This document shows positions 1 to 5,778 of a DNA stretch of 7,483 nucleotides, in pieces. The position numbers and the translations under genes were made by a program. The stretch comes from Clostridiaceae bacterium (GTDB lineage: Bacteria > Bacillota > Clostridia > Saccharofermentanales > Fastidiosipilaceae). Location: contig JAAYZH010000351.1 of assembly GCA_012514965.1 (NCBI GenBank), positions 1-7,483 of the forward strand, in the 5' to 3' direction. Every line of letters starts with the position of its first letter. Positions within the stretch are counted from its first letter, which is position 1. The notes beneath the pieces were generated by a model that was not told the origin of the DNA, searched no databases, and saw only the letters and a list, made by a program, of their open reading frames with translations.

Positions 1-33
1 GCAATTTATTAGTATTTTCAATTTTGTTGAGAC

Positions 34-47
34 ATTTTCCAGAAAAT
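34..47. repeat. Short inverted repeat upstream of pepT
   Basis: Two perfect 6-base arms (ATTTTC and GAAAAT) flank a 2-base centre. This is the size and spacing of a small operator, but it lies about 110 bases upstream of the predicted pepT -10 box and the local DNA is AT-rich, so chance is a real possibility. The rest of bases 1-135 holds no gene or RNA that I can support; it is non-coding upstream sequence. Confidence 0.2.
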
Positions 48-135
48 TCTTTCCATTTCACTCCAAACAGGCAGTTTAGACTTGGGTCGGACACAAATAA
101 ACAGCAGCCAGATAGCTGTATGCTACCGAAATCTT

Positions 136-163
136 TTGGCCGCAGAATTACTATTAATATAAT
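136..163 (+). promoter_or_regulatory. Predicted sigma-A promoter of pepT
   Basis: A perfect TATAAT -10 box lies at 158-163. TTGGCC at 136-141 matches the -35 consensus at four of six positions, and the spacer is 16 bases. Transcription would begin near base 170, giving a leader of about 20 bases before the pepT ATG. The ribosome site is modest (AGCAGG at 177-182 region, about 8 bases before the ATG). The -10 box is convincing, the -35 less so. Confidence 0.55.
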
Positions 164-190
164 TATTATGAAGAAAAGCAGGTATACGAT

Positions 191-1459
191 ATGTCTGATC
201 ACACACACGATTCCGAACTCTTGAGCAATGCACTGCGCTATTTCTTGGACTACATTCGTTTCGATACAGCCGCAGATCCGAAGTCCGATTCCAACCCCTC
301 CACACCGAAGATCCTCGTCCTGGCGGCTAAGATTGCCGAAGATCTGCGTGAATTGGGTCTGGAAGCTGATGTCGATGAATTTGGCTACCTCTACTCTTCT
401 ATCCCGGCTACCGCCGAGGCGCGGTATACGTTAGGCTTGATCGCGCACATGGATACATCTCCGGATTTCTCCGGAGCTGATGTGCGGGCTAGGCGTATCC
501 GCTATGACGGCGGCGATATCATCCTCAATGAGGAAAGGGCAGGTTTTCTATCCGGCAGCGAAGAGCCCATCGTTCTATCACCGGAGGTTTTCCCGCAGCT
601 CGCAGAGGACCTTGGCCGCGACATTATCGTCACGGATGGACATAGTTTGCTCGGTGCTGACAACAAGGCCGGCGTAGCGGAGATCATGTCTTTGGCTCGT
701 TACCTCACCACGCACCCTGAGCTTGCGCACGGTGAAATCAAGATCGCCTTTACTCCTGATGAAGAGATCGGCCGCGGAGCTGATCATTTTGACGTCGCTC
801 GCTTCGGCGCAGACTTTGCCTATACCGTTGACGGTGGAAGCAGGGGCGAGATTGAGTGGGAGAACTTCAACGCCGCGGGTGCCAAAGTCACCATCAAGGG
901 TCGTAACGTGCATCCGGGAGCGGCCAAAAACAAAATGATCAACGCCTGTCTTCTGGCCGCCGAATTTATTGCGCGCTTTCCGGAACACGAAACACCTCAG
1001 CATACTGAGAACCGCGAAGGCTTCTATCACCTCAATGAACTGTCCGGCGATGTCGAGCTCTGTGAACTGGAATACATTATCCGTGATTTCGAACTTGAAT
1101 CGTTTGAGCAGCGCAAGGCCTTCATGGAGTCTGAGGTAAGCCGCCTCAATGACAAGTACGGCAAAGGACGTTGCCAGGTCGAGATCAAAGACCAGTATTT
1201 CAATATGAAAGAGAAGGTCCGTCCCTATCCCTTCCTTATCGAATATGCCAAAGAAGCCATGCTGAGCGTGGATGTGGAGCCCCAGGATGTCCCCATCCGC
1301 GGCGGCACAGACGGTGCCAGACTCTCCTATATGGGTCTGCCCTGCCCGAATCTGTTTACCGGCGGCGAGAATTTCCACGGGCGTTTCGAATATCTGTCCG
1401 TGTCGACCATGGAGAAAGCGTGCGAGACGCTCCTGGCCCTGGTACCTAAATTCATTTAG
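191..1459 (+). CDS. pepT: Peptidase T (tripeptide aminopeptidase)
   Basis: This is a cytoplasmic di-zinc aminopeptidase of the M20 family (M20B), which removes the N-terminal residue from tripeptides in the last steps of peptide use. The 422-residue length is normal for PepT (about 410). The full metal and catalytic set is visible by comparison with E. coli PepT. H86 and D88 lie in AHMDTSPDFSG, and the bridging ligand D157 in LLGADNKAG. The catalytic base E191 and ligand E192 lie in FTPDEEIGRG. The remaining ligands are D214 in YTVDGG, H241 in NVHPGAAK (dimerisation domain) and H396 in GGENFHGRFE. The PIRGGTDGARLS segment (368-379) is also typical. The ATG start fits the family N-terminus (ALRYFLDYIRFDT). 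There is no signal peptide. It is the only plus-strand gene here, with its own predicted promoter and terminator, so it is probably monocistronic. It converges on the DacF-like gene with 27 bases between stop codons. No oddity is seen in the protein. Confidence 0.97.
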   Translation: MSDHTHDSELLSNALRYFLDYIRFDTAADPKSDSNPSTPKILVLAAKIAEDLRELGLEADVDEFGYLYSSIPATAEARYTLGLIAHMDTSPDFSGADVRARRIRYDGGDIILNEERAGFLSGSEEPIVLSPEVFPQLAEDLGRDIIVTDGHSLLGADNKAGVAEIMSLARYLTTHPELAHGEIKIAFTPDEEIGRGADHFDVARFGADFAYTVDGGSRGEIEWENFNAAGAKVTIKGRNVHPGAAKNKMINACLLAAEFIARFPEHETPQHTENREGFYHLNELSGDVELCELEYIIRDFELESFEQRKAFMESEVSRLNDKYGKGRCQVEIKDQYFNMKEKVRPYPFLIEYAKEAMLSVDVEPQDVPIRGGTDGARLSYMGLPCPNLFTGGENFHGRFEYLSVSTMEKACETLLALVPKFI

Positions 1460-1486
1460 CGAATCAATCGTGATTTTTCGCAGAGA

Positions 1487-3214
1487 TTAGCGAGAGGAGC
1501 CCCTGTCCCCATTCGGACGGGCGGCTCTTTTTGAGTCCAAGCGCTTTTGCTCCTCGCGTTTTTGGCGGCTCTGGGCCAGAATCGTCTCAGCATCGCGACT
1601 TCCAGGCGCATGATAGCCATAAGAATTCTGCAGTTTTCTCAAGCGATTCAATTTGGCTCTCCGTCTGGCTGCCTGTCGCCCGCGGACTACGACAAAGAGT
1701 ACAAGGAGGATCACAAGCAGGACAAGAAGAATGGCGAAGATTGAAAGAATTTTCGCAAGCTGTCCGGTGCTTGCCTCATCATCAGCCGAGCTCGTTGCTG
1801 CTGTCACGCTTGGGGCTGGCGTAACGGACTCGCCGCTTGTCGCTTGTGTCATCGTACTGGCGGACGTGGTAGAGGTACCGGAAGCATAGTCTAGTGGGAC
1901 GACCAGTTGCGCAGGCAGATGGATCGCCACCTCTTCAAGGAGGACGGGTCCATTCTCTTCTTTGGCCAAAACCGAGTACTTGCCGATCTCATCGCCGCTC
2001 GTCAGCGGTACCGTCAGTTCCTCTGGGAGTTCTAGACTAAGGCTGAGGCTGGCAAGGTCATTCAGGAGGGGGAGCGTAGCAGAGTAGGCCTCTTCAGCGT
2101 AGAGAGGCTGCAAGCCCCAATCCCGCCTGACTTTACCATCGAAGCGGACCGGAAGACTCGCGAGCAAACTGCCTTTCGCAAGCAAAGGATAGGTATAGGG
2201 AATTTCACTCATCTTGCGAAGGAGCTTCAAATGATCCGCAATCTCCTGGCCGGCTTGTCTGGCCTTCGCAGTAAGAACCAGATAGACCGAGCTGCCTTCC
2301 ACCCGGAAGGAAGCAAAGCAGTAGCCTGACTGTGTAGTCGAGCCGGTCTTGCCGCCGCTGAGAGGACTGGTATCCAGCTGCCTGTCCTCTGCATAACGTT
2401 CCATGATGTGGGTCAAAGCCAGACCCTCGGGCTGTGACTGCAGATTCGAGATCGTGTACCGGCGGGTGCCGGCCAAGGTACGGAAGTCCTCATCTTGCGC
2501 CAGAAGAGCAAGCAGTTTGGCCAGATCGTCCAGCGTCGTATAGCCTTCATCATCACTGAAACCGACCGGATTCGTAAAAAAAGTATTGCTCATCCCCAGC
2601 TCTTCGGCAACAACATTCATCATGTAAACAAAGGCCTTCTCAGAACCGGCAGACTCCCGAACCAGGGTATAAACTGCTTCCGCACCGGATCCCAGGAACA
2701 TGGCGTAATACAGGTCCGTGATGGACACTTCGTCCCCCGGCATGAGGCCGGAGATCGTCGCCTGGTTGGCCTCTGCTTTGGCCAGATCTTCGGTCAGAAT
2801 CACGAGCTTCCGATCCCTGGGCACCTGACGCGAGGCAAAATAGCGCTCGCTCACATAGTAGGTCATCAATTGTGTCAGGGAAGCCGCATGGATCTTCTGA
2901 TCCGGCTGACCGCGCAGATAATCGATGGTTCCATAGGGCGAAACCTGGCGCACGAGGGTATAAATGGAGTACAAATCGAGCTGTTCAAAGCTAAATCCGT
3001 CGACAGGCGGGAAATTGAGGTGTGCGTCTTCGCTCTGCAATAAGATCGAAGTCTCGGGCGGGAAATTCTCCCAAGCGTTGCGAGGATAAACAGACGAGGC
3101 ATCAAGGTTCGCTGCCAAAAGATTCGGAAACAGGAGCAAGAACACTAAACTGACGATGATGAACATACGTCCTGTGCGCCCGCGCCAATGTGGGCCACTC
3201 ACAGACCGATTCAT
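1487..3214 (-). CDS. DacF-like S11 peptidase homologue with altered active site, membrane-anchored
   Basis: This belongs to the serine-type D-Ala-D-Ala carboxypeptidase family (peptidase S11, PBP5/DacF type), which trims the terminal D-Ala of peptidoglycan stems outside the cell. It has 575 residues against roughly 380-450 for the family. Layout: basic N-terminus with a hydrophobic signal or anchor segment (about 17-35), peptidase domain (about 75-340), a second all-beta-like domain (about 345-440), a Ser/Thr-rich linker (445-483), a transmembrane helix (488-510) and a 65-residue basic tail (511-575). The active-site boxes align by spacing. SxxK reads S112-L-T-Q115, lacking the lysine general base. 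SxN reads S176-G-A178, lacking the asparagine. KTG is intact at K289-T-G291. The family would predict an enzyme, but these losses suggest weak or no activity (inference). The ATG at 3214 is preceded by GGCAGGGA about 7 bases away; a later ATG at residue 17 is possible. The gene lies 58 bases downstream of the tRNA-Arg terminator, and I see no clear promoter of its own, so read-through is possible. Confidence 0.9.
   Translation of the reverse strand: MNRSVSGPHWRGRTGRMFIIVSLVFLLLFPNLLAANLDASSVYPRNAWENFPPETSILLQSEDAHLNFPPVDGFSFEQLDLYSIYTLVRQVSPYGTIDYLRGQPDQKIHAASLTQLMTYYVSERYFASRQVPRDRKLVILTEDLAKAEANQATISGLMPGDEVSITDLYYAMFLGSGAEAVYTLVRESAGSEKAFVYMMNVVAEELGMSNTFFTNPVGFSDDEGYTTLDDLAKLLALLAQDEDFRTLAGTRRYTISNLQSQPEGLALTHIMERYAEDRQLDTSPLSGGKTGSTTQSGYCFASFRVEGSSVYLVLTAKARQAGQEIADHLKLLRKMSEIPYTYPLLAKGSLLASLPVRFDGKVRRDWGLQPLYAEEAYSATLPLLNDLASLSLSLELPEELTVPLTSGDEIGKYSVLAKEENGPVLLEEVAIHLPAQLVVPLDYASGTSTTSASTMTQATSGESVTPAPSVTAATSSADDEASTGQLAKILSIFAILLVLLVILLVLFVVVRGRQAARRRAKLNRLRKLQNSYGYHAPGSRDAETILAQSRQKREEQKRLDSKRAARPNGDRGSSR
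1497..1532 (+). terminator. Intrinsic terminator of pepT
   Basis: The stem pairs 1497-1508 with 1515-1527: 12 base pairs, GC-rich, with one bulged C at 1522, one G-U pair and a 6-base loop. Five T residues follow at 1528-1532. The T-run exists only on the plus strand, so it serves pepT, whose stop is 38 bases upstream. The whole hairpin lies inside the last codons of the convergent DacF-like gene. Confidence 0.85.
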
Positions 3215-3269
3215 AAATAGTCCCTGCCTGGTGTGTGCTTCATTCCGTCAAACTCCAAAAATTTGTGAG

Positions 3270-3300
3270 AAATCCGGAAACGCCAAACGGCGCTTCCGGA
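3270..3300 (-). terminator. Intrinsic terminator of tRNA-Arg
   Basis: A 12-base-pair stem (3289-3300 with 3273-3284, one G-U pair) has a 4-base loop and begins 4 bases after the encoded CCA of the tRNA. The T-tract on the minus strand is short (TTTCTC), with a second run of five T about 10 bases further on, so some read-through into the DacF-like gene is plausible. The hairpin is nearly symmetric, but plus-strand transcription is not expected here. Confidence 0.8.
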
Positions 3301-3304
3301 CAAA

Positions 3305-3381
3305 TGGTGCACACGATACGATTCGAACGTACGGCCTGCCGCTTAGGAGGCGGCCGCTCTATCCTGCTGAGCTACGTGTGC
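3305..3381 (-). tRNA. tRNA-Arg (anticodon CCU)
   Basis: The complete cloverleaf can be drawn by hand on the minus strand. The acceptor GCACACG (3381-3375) pairs perfectly with CGTGTGC (3315-3309). The D arm is GCTC/GAGC. The anticodon stem GCCGC/GCGGC encloses the loop CTCCTAA, giving anticodon CCT (CCU in RNA), which reads the AGG arginine codon. The T arm is GTACG-TTCGAAT-CGTAT (one G-U pair), the discriminator base is A, and CCA is encoded (3307-3305). It has its own promoter and terminator, so it is an independent transcription unit. No repeat of its 3' end appears elsewhere in the window, so there is no sign that it serves as an integration site here. Confidence 0.96.
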
Positions 3382-3396
3382 ATAAAACGCTTAACC

Positions 3397-3425
3397 ATTT
3401 TATGAAGTCAGGCGACCTTTGTCAA
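3397..3425 (-). promoter_or_regulatory. Strong sigma-A promoter of tRNA-Arg
   Basis: On the minus strand a perfect TTGACA -35 box (3425-3420) is followed by a 17-base spacer and TAAAAT (3402-3397), five of six to the -10 consensus. Transcription would start near 3390, about 9 bases before the mature tRNA 5' end, as expected for a stable-RNA gene. This is the best promoter match I found in the window. Confidence 0.85.
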
Positions 3426-3449
3426 TCAAAGGCCTGCAAATCGGCGTTC

Positions 3450-3468
3450 TTGCCTGATTCGCAGGCAA
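3450..3468. repeat. Perfect 7-bp hairpin upstream of the tRNA promoter
   Basis: TTGCCTG and CAGGCAA pair perfectly around a 5-base loop. It lies between the 3' end of the DUF4870-like gene and the tRNA promoter. No T-run follows on either strand, so it is not a standard intrinsic terminator; it may protect or mark the 3' end of the upstream transcript, or be fortuitous. Confidence 0.35.
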
Positions 3469-3489
3469 TTCCGGTCAAGTCACCGATGA

Positions 3490-3510
3490 TGCGGGTCCCA
3501 GAGACCCACA
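3490..3510 (-). terminator. Possible weak terminator of the DUF4870-like gene
   Basis: An 8-base-pair stem with a 5-base loop begins 7 bases after the stop codon of the membrane-protein gene. One pair is G-U on the minus strand but would be A-C on the plus strand, so the fold favours minus-strand RNA. It lacks a T-tract, so termination may be weak, factor-dependent or absent. Confidence 0.35.
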
Positions 3511-3517
3511 GTAGTGC

Positions 3518-4000
3518 TTAACGCAGTGGGCCGGGTCGCGTTCTCTCTTCGAGTCGCGCAGCCATACGCCCCAGCAGAGGCAGCGGCAGCAGCCGATACG
3601 TGTACGCAAGCACGGATTCAACAAGAAGGAGCGCGAAGCTGGCCAAAGCCAGCCCCCAGGCGGCCTGATCAAGCTTCGCCCCTAGAAAAAGCGCTTCGAT
3701 AACGGCTGTTTCACTTTGGCTGCGGCTGGCGAAGTAGAAAGCGACATCAGCCGACGTGTTTAGCATGAGCGTAAGTAAAGCCAAGAATAACAGCAGAAAA
3801 CCGCTCTGAGCTGTATGCAAACGCAAATAGCGTGAATCCTTTTCGCGGAAGAAAAAGATGAAGGGTATGAGCCACGCAAGCAGTTTGGCATAGGGTATGA
3901 ATAAGAACACAGCGGCAAAGGCATAGGACAAAACGCAAGGGTACTTCGCTGCCAAGTAGCCTTGATTCGATTTATGACGGTCGAACTGCTCAATTCTCAC
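3518..4000 (-). CDS. Small DUF4870-like membrane protein of unknown function
   Basis: This is a hydrophobic protein of 160 residues. A first hydrophobic region at about 22-51 is followed by the polar stretch REKDSRYLRLHTAQSG (52-67), and further membrane segments lie at about 68-91 and 113-133. The pattern 'hydrophobic helix, E/K-K-D-S, LR-H-x-x-Q' recalls the DUF4870 (UPF0132-like) family of small integral membrane proteins, whose role is not established; this match is from memory of the motif. The C-terminus is basic (about 136-160). I chose the GTG at 4000-3998 as start: GAGGAG (4012-4007) lies 6 bases upstream, the right spacing. The in-frame TTG at 4006 would touch the ribosome site and is unlikely. 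The gene is 252 bases downstream of thrC and may have its own promoter, operator and attenuator (see neighbouring entries). Confidence 0.78.
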   Translation of the reverse strand: MRIEQFDRHKSNQGYLAAKYPCVLSYAFAAVFLFIPYAKLLAWLIPFIFFFREKDSRYLRLHTAQSGFLLLFLALLTLMLNTSADVAFYFASRSQSETAVIEALFLGAKLDQAAWGLALASFALLLVESVLAYTYRLLPLPLLGRMAARLEERTRPGPLR

Positions 4001-4006
4001 AAACAA

Positions 4007-4012
4007 CTCCTC
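4007..4012 (-). promoter_or_regulatory. Ribosome binding site deciding the GTG start
   Basis: GAGGAG on the minus strand is a near-perfect Shine-Dalgarno sequence. It abuts the in-frame TTG at 4006 (no spacer) but stands 6 bases from the GTG at 4000, so the GTG is the preferred start of the DUF4870-like gene. Confidence 0.8.
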
Positions 4013-4054
4013 TAATAAAAGCGAGAACCTGGATTGAGGGGAATCCAGGCTCTC
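4013..4054 (-). terminator. Terminator-like hairpin just before the DUF4870-like gene
   Basis: On the minus strand 4054-4042 pairs with 4035-4023 over 13 base pairs. One pair is G-U, which would be an A-C mismatch in plus-strand RNA, so the fold is tuned to the minus strand. The loop is 6 bases and the stem is followed by GC and then TTTTATT (4020-4014), directly ahead of GAGGAG. It could end the thrC transcript or, if the promoter at 4117-4145 is real, act as an attenuator of the downstream gene. No clear antiterminator pairing was found by eye. Confidence 0.6.
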
Positions 4055-4086
4055 TGAGGGAAAAATAAAGAGGGTCCTAACGGACT

Positions 4087-4100
4087 TGGAAACGTTTCAT
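4087..4100. promoter_or_regulatory. Palindromic LacI/CcpA-like operator (cre-like)
   Basis: The plus strand reads TGGAAACGTTTCAT, matching 12 of 14 positions of the cre consensus TGWAARCGYTWNCW, with a perfect 10-base palindrome (GAAACGTTTC, 4089-4098) and the central CG typical of LacI-family operators. It would lie about 10-23 bases downstream of the predicted start of transcription near 4110, a position where a bound repressor blocks elongation. Which regulator binds is unknown. Confidence 0.45.
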
Positions 4101-4116
4101 TTCCACGCCCACTTTT

Positions 4117-4145
4117 ATTTAACCATCCAAAAGTGAAAAAGCCAA
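4117..4145 (-). promoter_or_regulatory. Candidate promoter of the DUF4870-like gene
   Basis: On the minus strand TTGGCT (4145-4140) and TTAAAT (4122-4117) each match four of six consensus positions, with an ideal 17-base spacer. Transcription would begin near 4110, leaving a leader of about 110 bases that contains the palindromic site and the terminator-like hairpin. The individual boxes are mediocre, and the region is AT-rich. Confidence 0.4.
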
Positions 4146-4148
4146 GGA

Positions 4149-4176
4149 AAACATGTTAATTTTTTATTACATGTTT
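4149..4176. repeat. AT-rich inverted repeat after thrC
   Basis: AAACATGT and ACATGTTT form 8 base pairs, extendable by three A-T pairs across a bulge, with an A-rich loop on the minus strand; TTTT closes the 3' arm there. It lies 76 bases downstream of the thrC stop and might be a weak terminator of the thrC transcript. The stem has few GC pairs, so I rate it low. The rest of 4177-4251 shows nothing clear beyond a 5-base-pair hairpin around 4203-4225. Confidence 0.3.
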
Positions 4177-4251
4177 AGATTCACACTTCAGATACACAGG
4201 CTGCTCTATATCAGTCTGCAAGAGCGTCCTCTATACCTATCCCGTCAGTCT

Positions 4252-5763
4252 CTACTCGATTTCCATCACCTGCATTACGGCTTGTTTCATAGCTTCGGGC
4301 TTGATCACCTGATCATGACGAATTGGCAAGTCAAAGGTCTCAGCCAGCCCCGCAGGAACAGGCATTCCGGACTCTTCGCTGATCACCTGTAAAAGCTCAC
4401 GATCCGAAAGCTTATCGTTCTGGTTCCGGCTGAAAATCGCTTCACTCACAGCATGCGGGAATTTGAATGGACTGGCGGTGGCAACATAGACGGTTTTGCG
4501 TCTGTCTTGCGGCTTGAGCTGCCCGGATCCCTTGCCGTAGACCGCAAAGCCTACAGCGGTATGGGTGTCGACCACATGATCATACTGGTGGTAAATATCG
4601 CGGATTGTCCGGATCACCAGGTTCTCGTCGACAAAGCCGGCGCGGAAGCAGCTCTGAATCTCTTGCAGCGTGCCTTTGTCCACCTGATACCTGCCGTCAT
4701 CACGCAATTGCTCCATCCAGGCTGAAACTTTGGCCGAATCATGTCCTGTGATCTCGTAAAGCAGGCGTTCCAGATTGCTTGACACCAGAATATCCATCGA
4801 AGGTGTATTCGTCTTGTAGAATGCGCGTTTACGGTTGTAAACACCGTCGCGAAGGAAGTCGGTCAAGACATGGTTCTTGTTCGAAGCACAGTACAGTGTT
4901 CCCAGGGGAGCACCCATCTCACGGGCGTACCAGGCGGCTAAAATATTGCCAAAGTTGCCGCTGGGGACTACTACATCAAAGCGCTCATTCCCCTCAAGCT
5001 TCTCCTGAGCCAGCAGGTCAGCGTATATCGAGCAGTAGTAGACAATCTGCGGCAGGAGACGCCCCCAGTTGATCGAATTCGCTGAGCTTAAGGAGATCTT
5101 ACGTTCACCCAGCTTGGCTGCCAGCTCCTCGTCAGCAAAAATTCGCTTCACCTCACTTTGCGCGTCGTCAAAACTGCCTTCGACTGCAAAGACATGGCAA
5201 TTCGCCCCGACCTGGGTCTTCATCTGCAGCTTCTGCATTTCACTGACGCCATCCGTAGGGTAAAACACGATAACAGAAGTGCCTGGCCTATCGCGAAAGC
5301 CCTCTAGAGCCGCTTTGCCGGTGTCGCCGGAGGTGGCAGTCAAGATACAGAACTTCTGGTCCGAAGCGGTCTGGCGCACTGCGAGGTGCATCAGATGGGG
5401 CAGCAGCTGCAATGCCACATCCTTGAACGCAGATGTGGGTCCATGCCACAGCTCCAGCATCCAGGACTGGTCCGAATACTTGTTTAACTGAACCAGCGGG
5501 GCCGGAGATGGATCAAACCGCTCTTCACTATAGGCTTCGGCCAGAGCTTCGGCCAAATCATTCTCAGGGAAGTCCAAAAATCGACTGAGAATAAACAACG
5601 CGCGTTGCTGATAGTTCAGCGGAATCAGCTGTTGCCATTCCCGCTCGCTGAGAACAGGAATCTGTTCCGGGACAAAGAGTCCCCCATCCGGCGCGATCCC
5701 TTGCAAAATCACCTCAGCAGCGCTGAAGCTGCCCTCATACCCTCTCGTACTGATATATCTCAT
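4252..5763 (-). CDS. thrC: Threonine synthase
   Basis: This is a cytoplasmic PLP-dependent lyase that converts O-phospho-L-homoserine and water to L-threonine and phosphate, the last step of threonine synthesis. It has 503 residues, slightly long but within the range of the class-I (bacterial/yeast-like) enzymes. The family N-terminus MRYISTRG and APDGGLFVP (24-32) are present. The PLP-binding lysine is K114 in HGPTSAFKD. SGDTGKAALEGF (145-156), the SSANSINWGR segment (216-225) and the glycine-rich PSGNFGNILAAW (257-268, phosphate binding) follow, as does TPSMDILVSSNLERLLYE near 330-347. The ATG start is supported by AAGGGGAG 7 bases upstream. folC ends 12 bases upstream and the ribosome site overlaps its stop codon, so the two are very likely one operon and translationally coupled. 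Homoserine dehydrogenase and homoserine kinase genes, common partners, are not in the window. No defect is seen. Confidence 0.97.
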   Translation of the reverse strand: MRYISTRGYEGSFSAAEVILQGIAPDGGLFVPEQIPVLSEREWQQLIPLNYQQRALFILSRFLDFPENDLAEALAEAYSEERFDPSPAPLVQLNKYSDQSWMLELWHGPTSAFKDVALQLLPHLMHLAVRQTASDQKFCILTATSGDTGKAALEGFRDRPGTSVIVFYPTDGVSEMQKLQMKTQVGANCHVFAVEGSFDDAQSEVKRIFADEELAAKLGERKISLSSANSINWGRLLPQIVYYCSIYADLLAQEKLEGNERFDVVVPSGNFGNILAAWYAREMGAPLGTLYCASNKNHVLTDFLRDGVYNRKRAFYKTNTPSMDILVSSNLERLLYEITGHDSAKVSAWMEQLRDDGRYQVDKGTLQEIQSCFRAGFVDENLVIRTIRDIYHQYDHVVDTHTAVGFAVYGKGSGQLKPQDRRKTVYVATASPFKFPHAVSEAIFSRNQNDKLSDRELLQVISEESGMPVPAGLAETFDLPIRHDQVIKPEAMKQAVMQVMEIE

Positions 5764-5778
5764 CGTATCTCCCCTTTA
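5764..5778 (-). promoter_or_regulatory. thrC ribosome site overlapping the folC stop codon
   Basis: The folC TAA (5778-5776) runs directly into AGGGGAGATACG and then the thrC ATG. Ribosomes ending on folC would uncover or reinitiate at thrC, so coupled translation is likely. Confidence 0.75.

Noticed and set aside
24..224. 66-codon plus-strand open frame (TTG start) upstream of and overlapping pepT
   Set aside because: It has no ribosome site, its composition follows AT-rich non-coding DNA, and it runs through the predicted pepT promoter.
578..1378. Long minus-strand open frame (266 codons) opposite pepT
   Set aside because: It lies wholly inside pepT, which has every family motif. Its translation shows no recognisable domain, and it has the look of an antisense shadow from codon bias.
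1459..1481. Hairpin right after the pepT stop as a terminator of the DacF-like gene
   Set aside because: The stem is interrupted by a 3-base bulge and no T-run follows it on the minus strand.
2495..3043. 182-codon plus-strand open frame opposite the DacF-like gene
   Set aside because: It is fully antisense to a recognisable S11 domain, and the translation has no recognisable motif.
3305..3381. tRNA-Arg as an attachment site for an integrated element
   Set aside because: No duplicate of the tRNA 3' end, no integrase and no foreign genes are present on either side within the window.
4077..4100. Tiny leader-peptide-like frame (MKRFQVR, then stop) ahead of the terminator-like hairpin
   Set aside because: It is suggestive of attenuation by translation, but it has no clear ribosome site, no run of a single regulatory codon and only about 10 bases of predicted leader before it.
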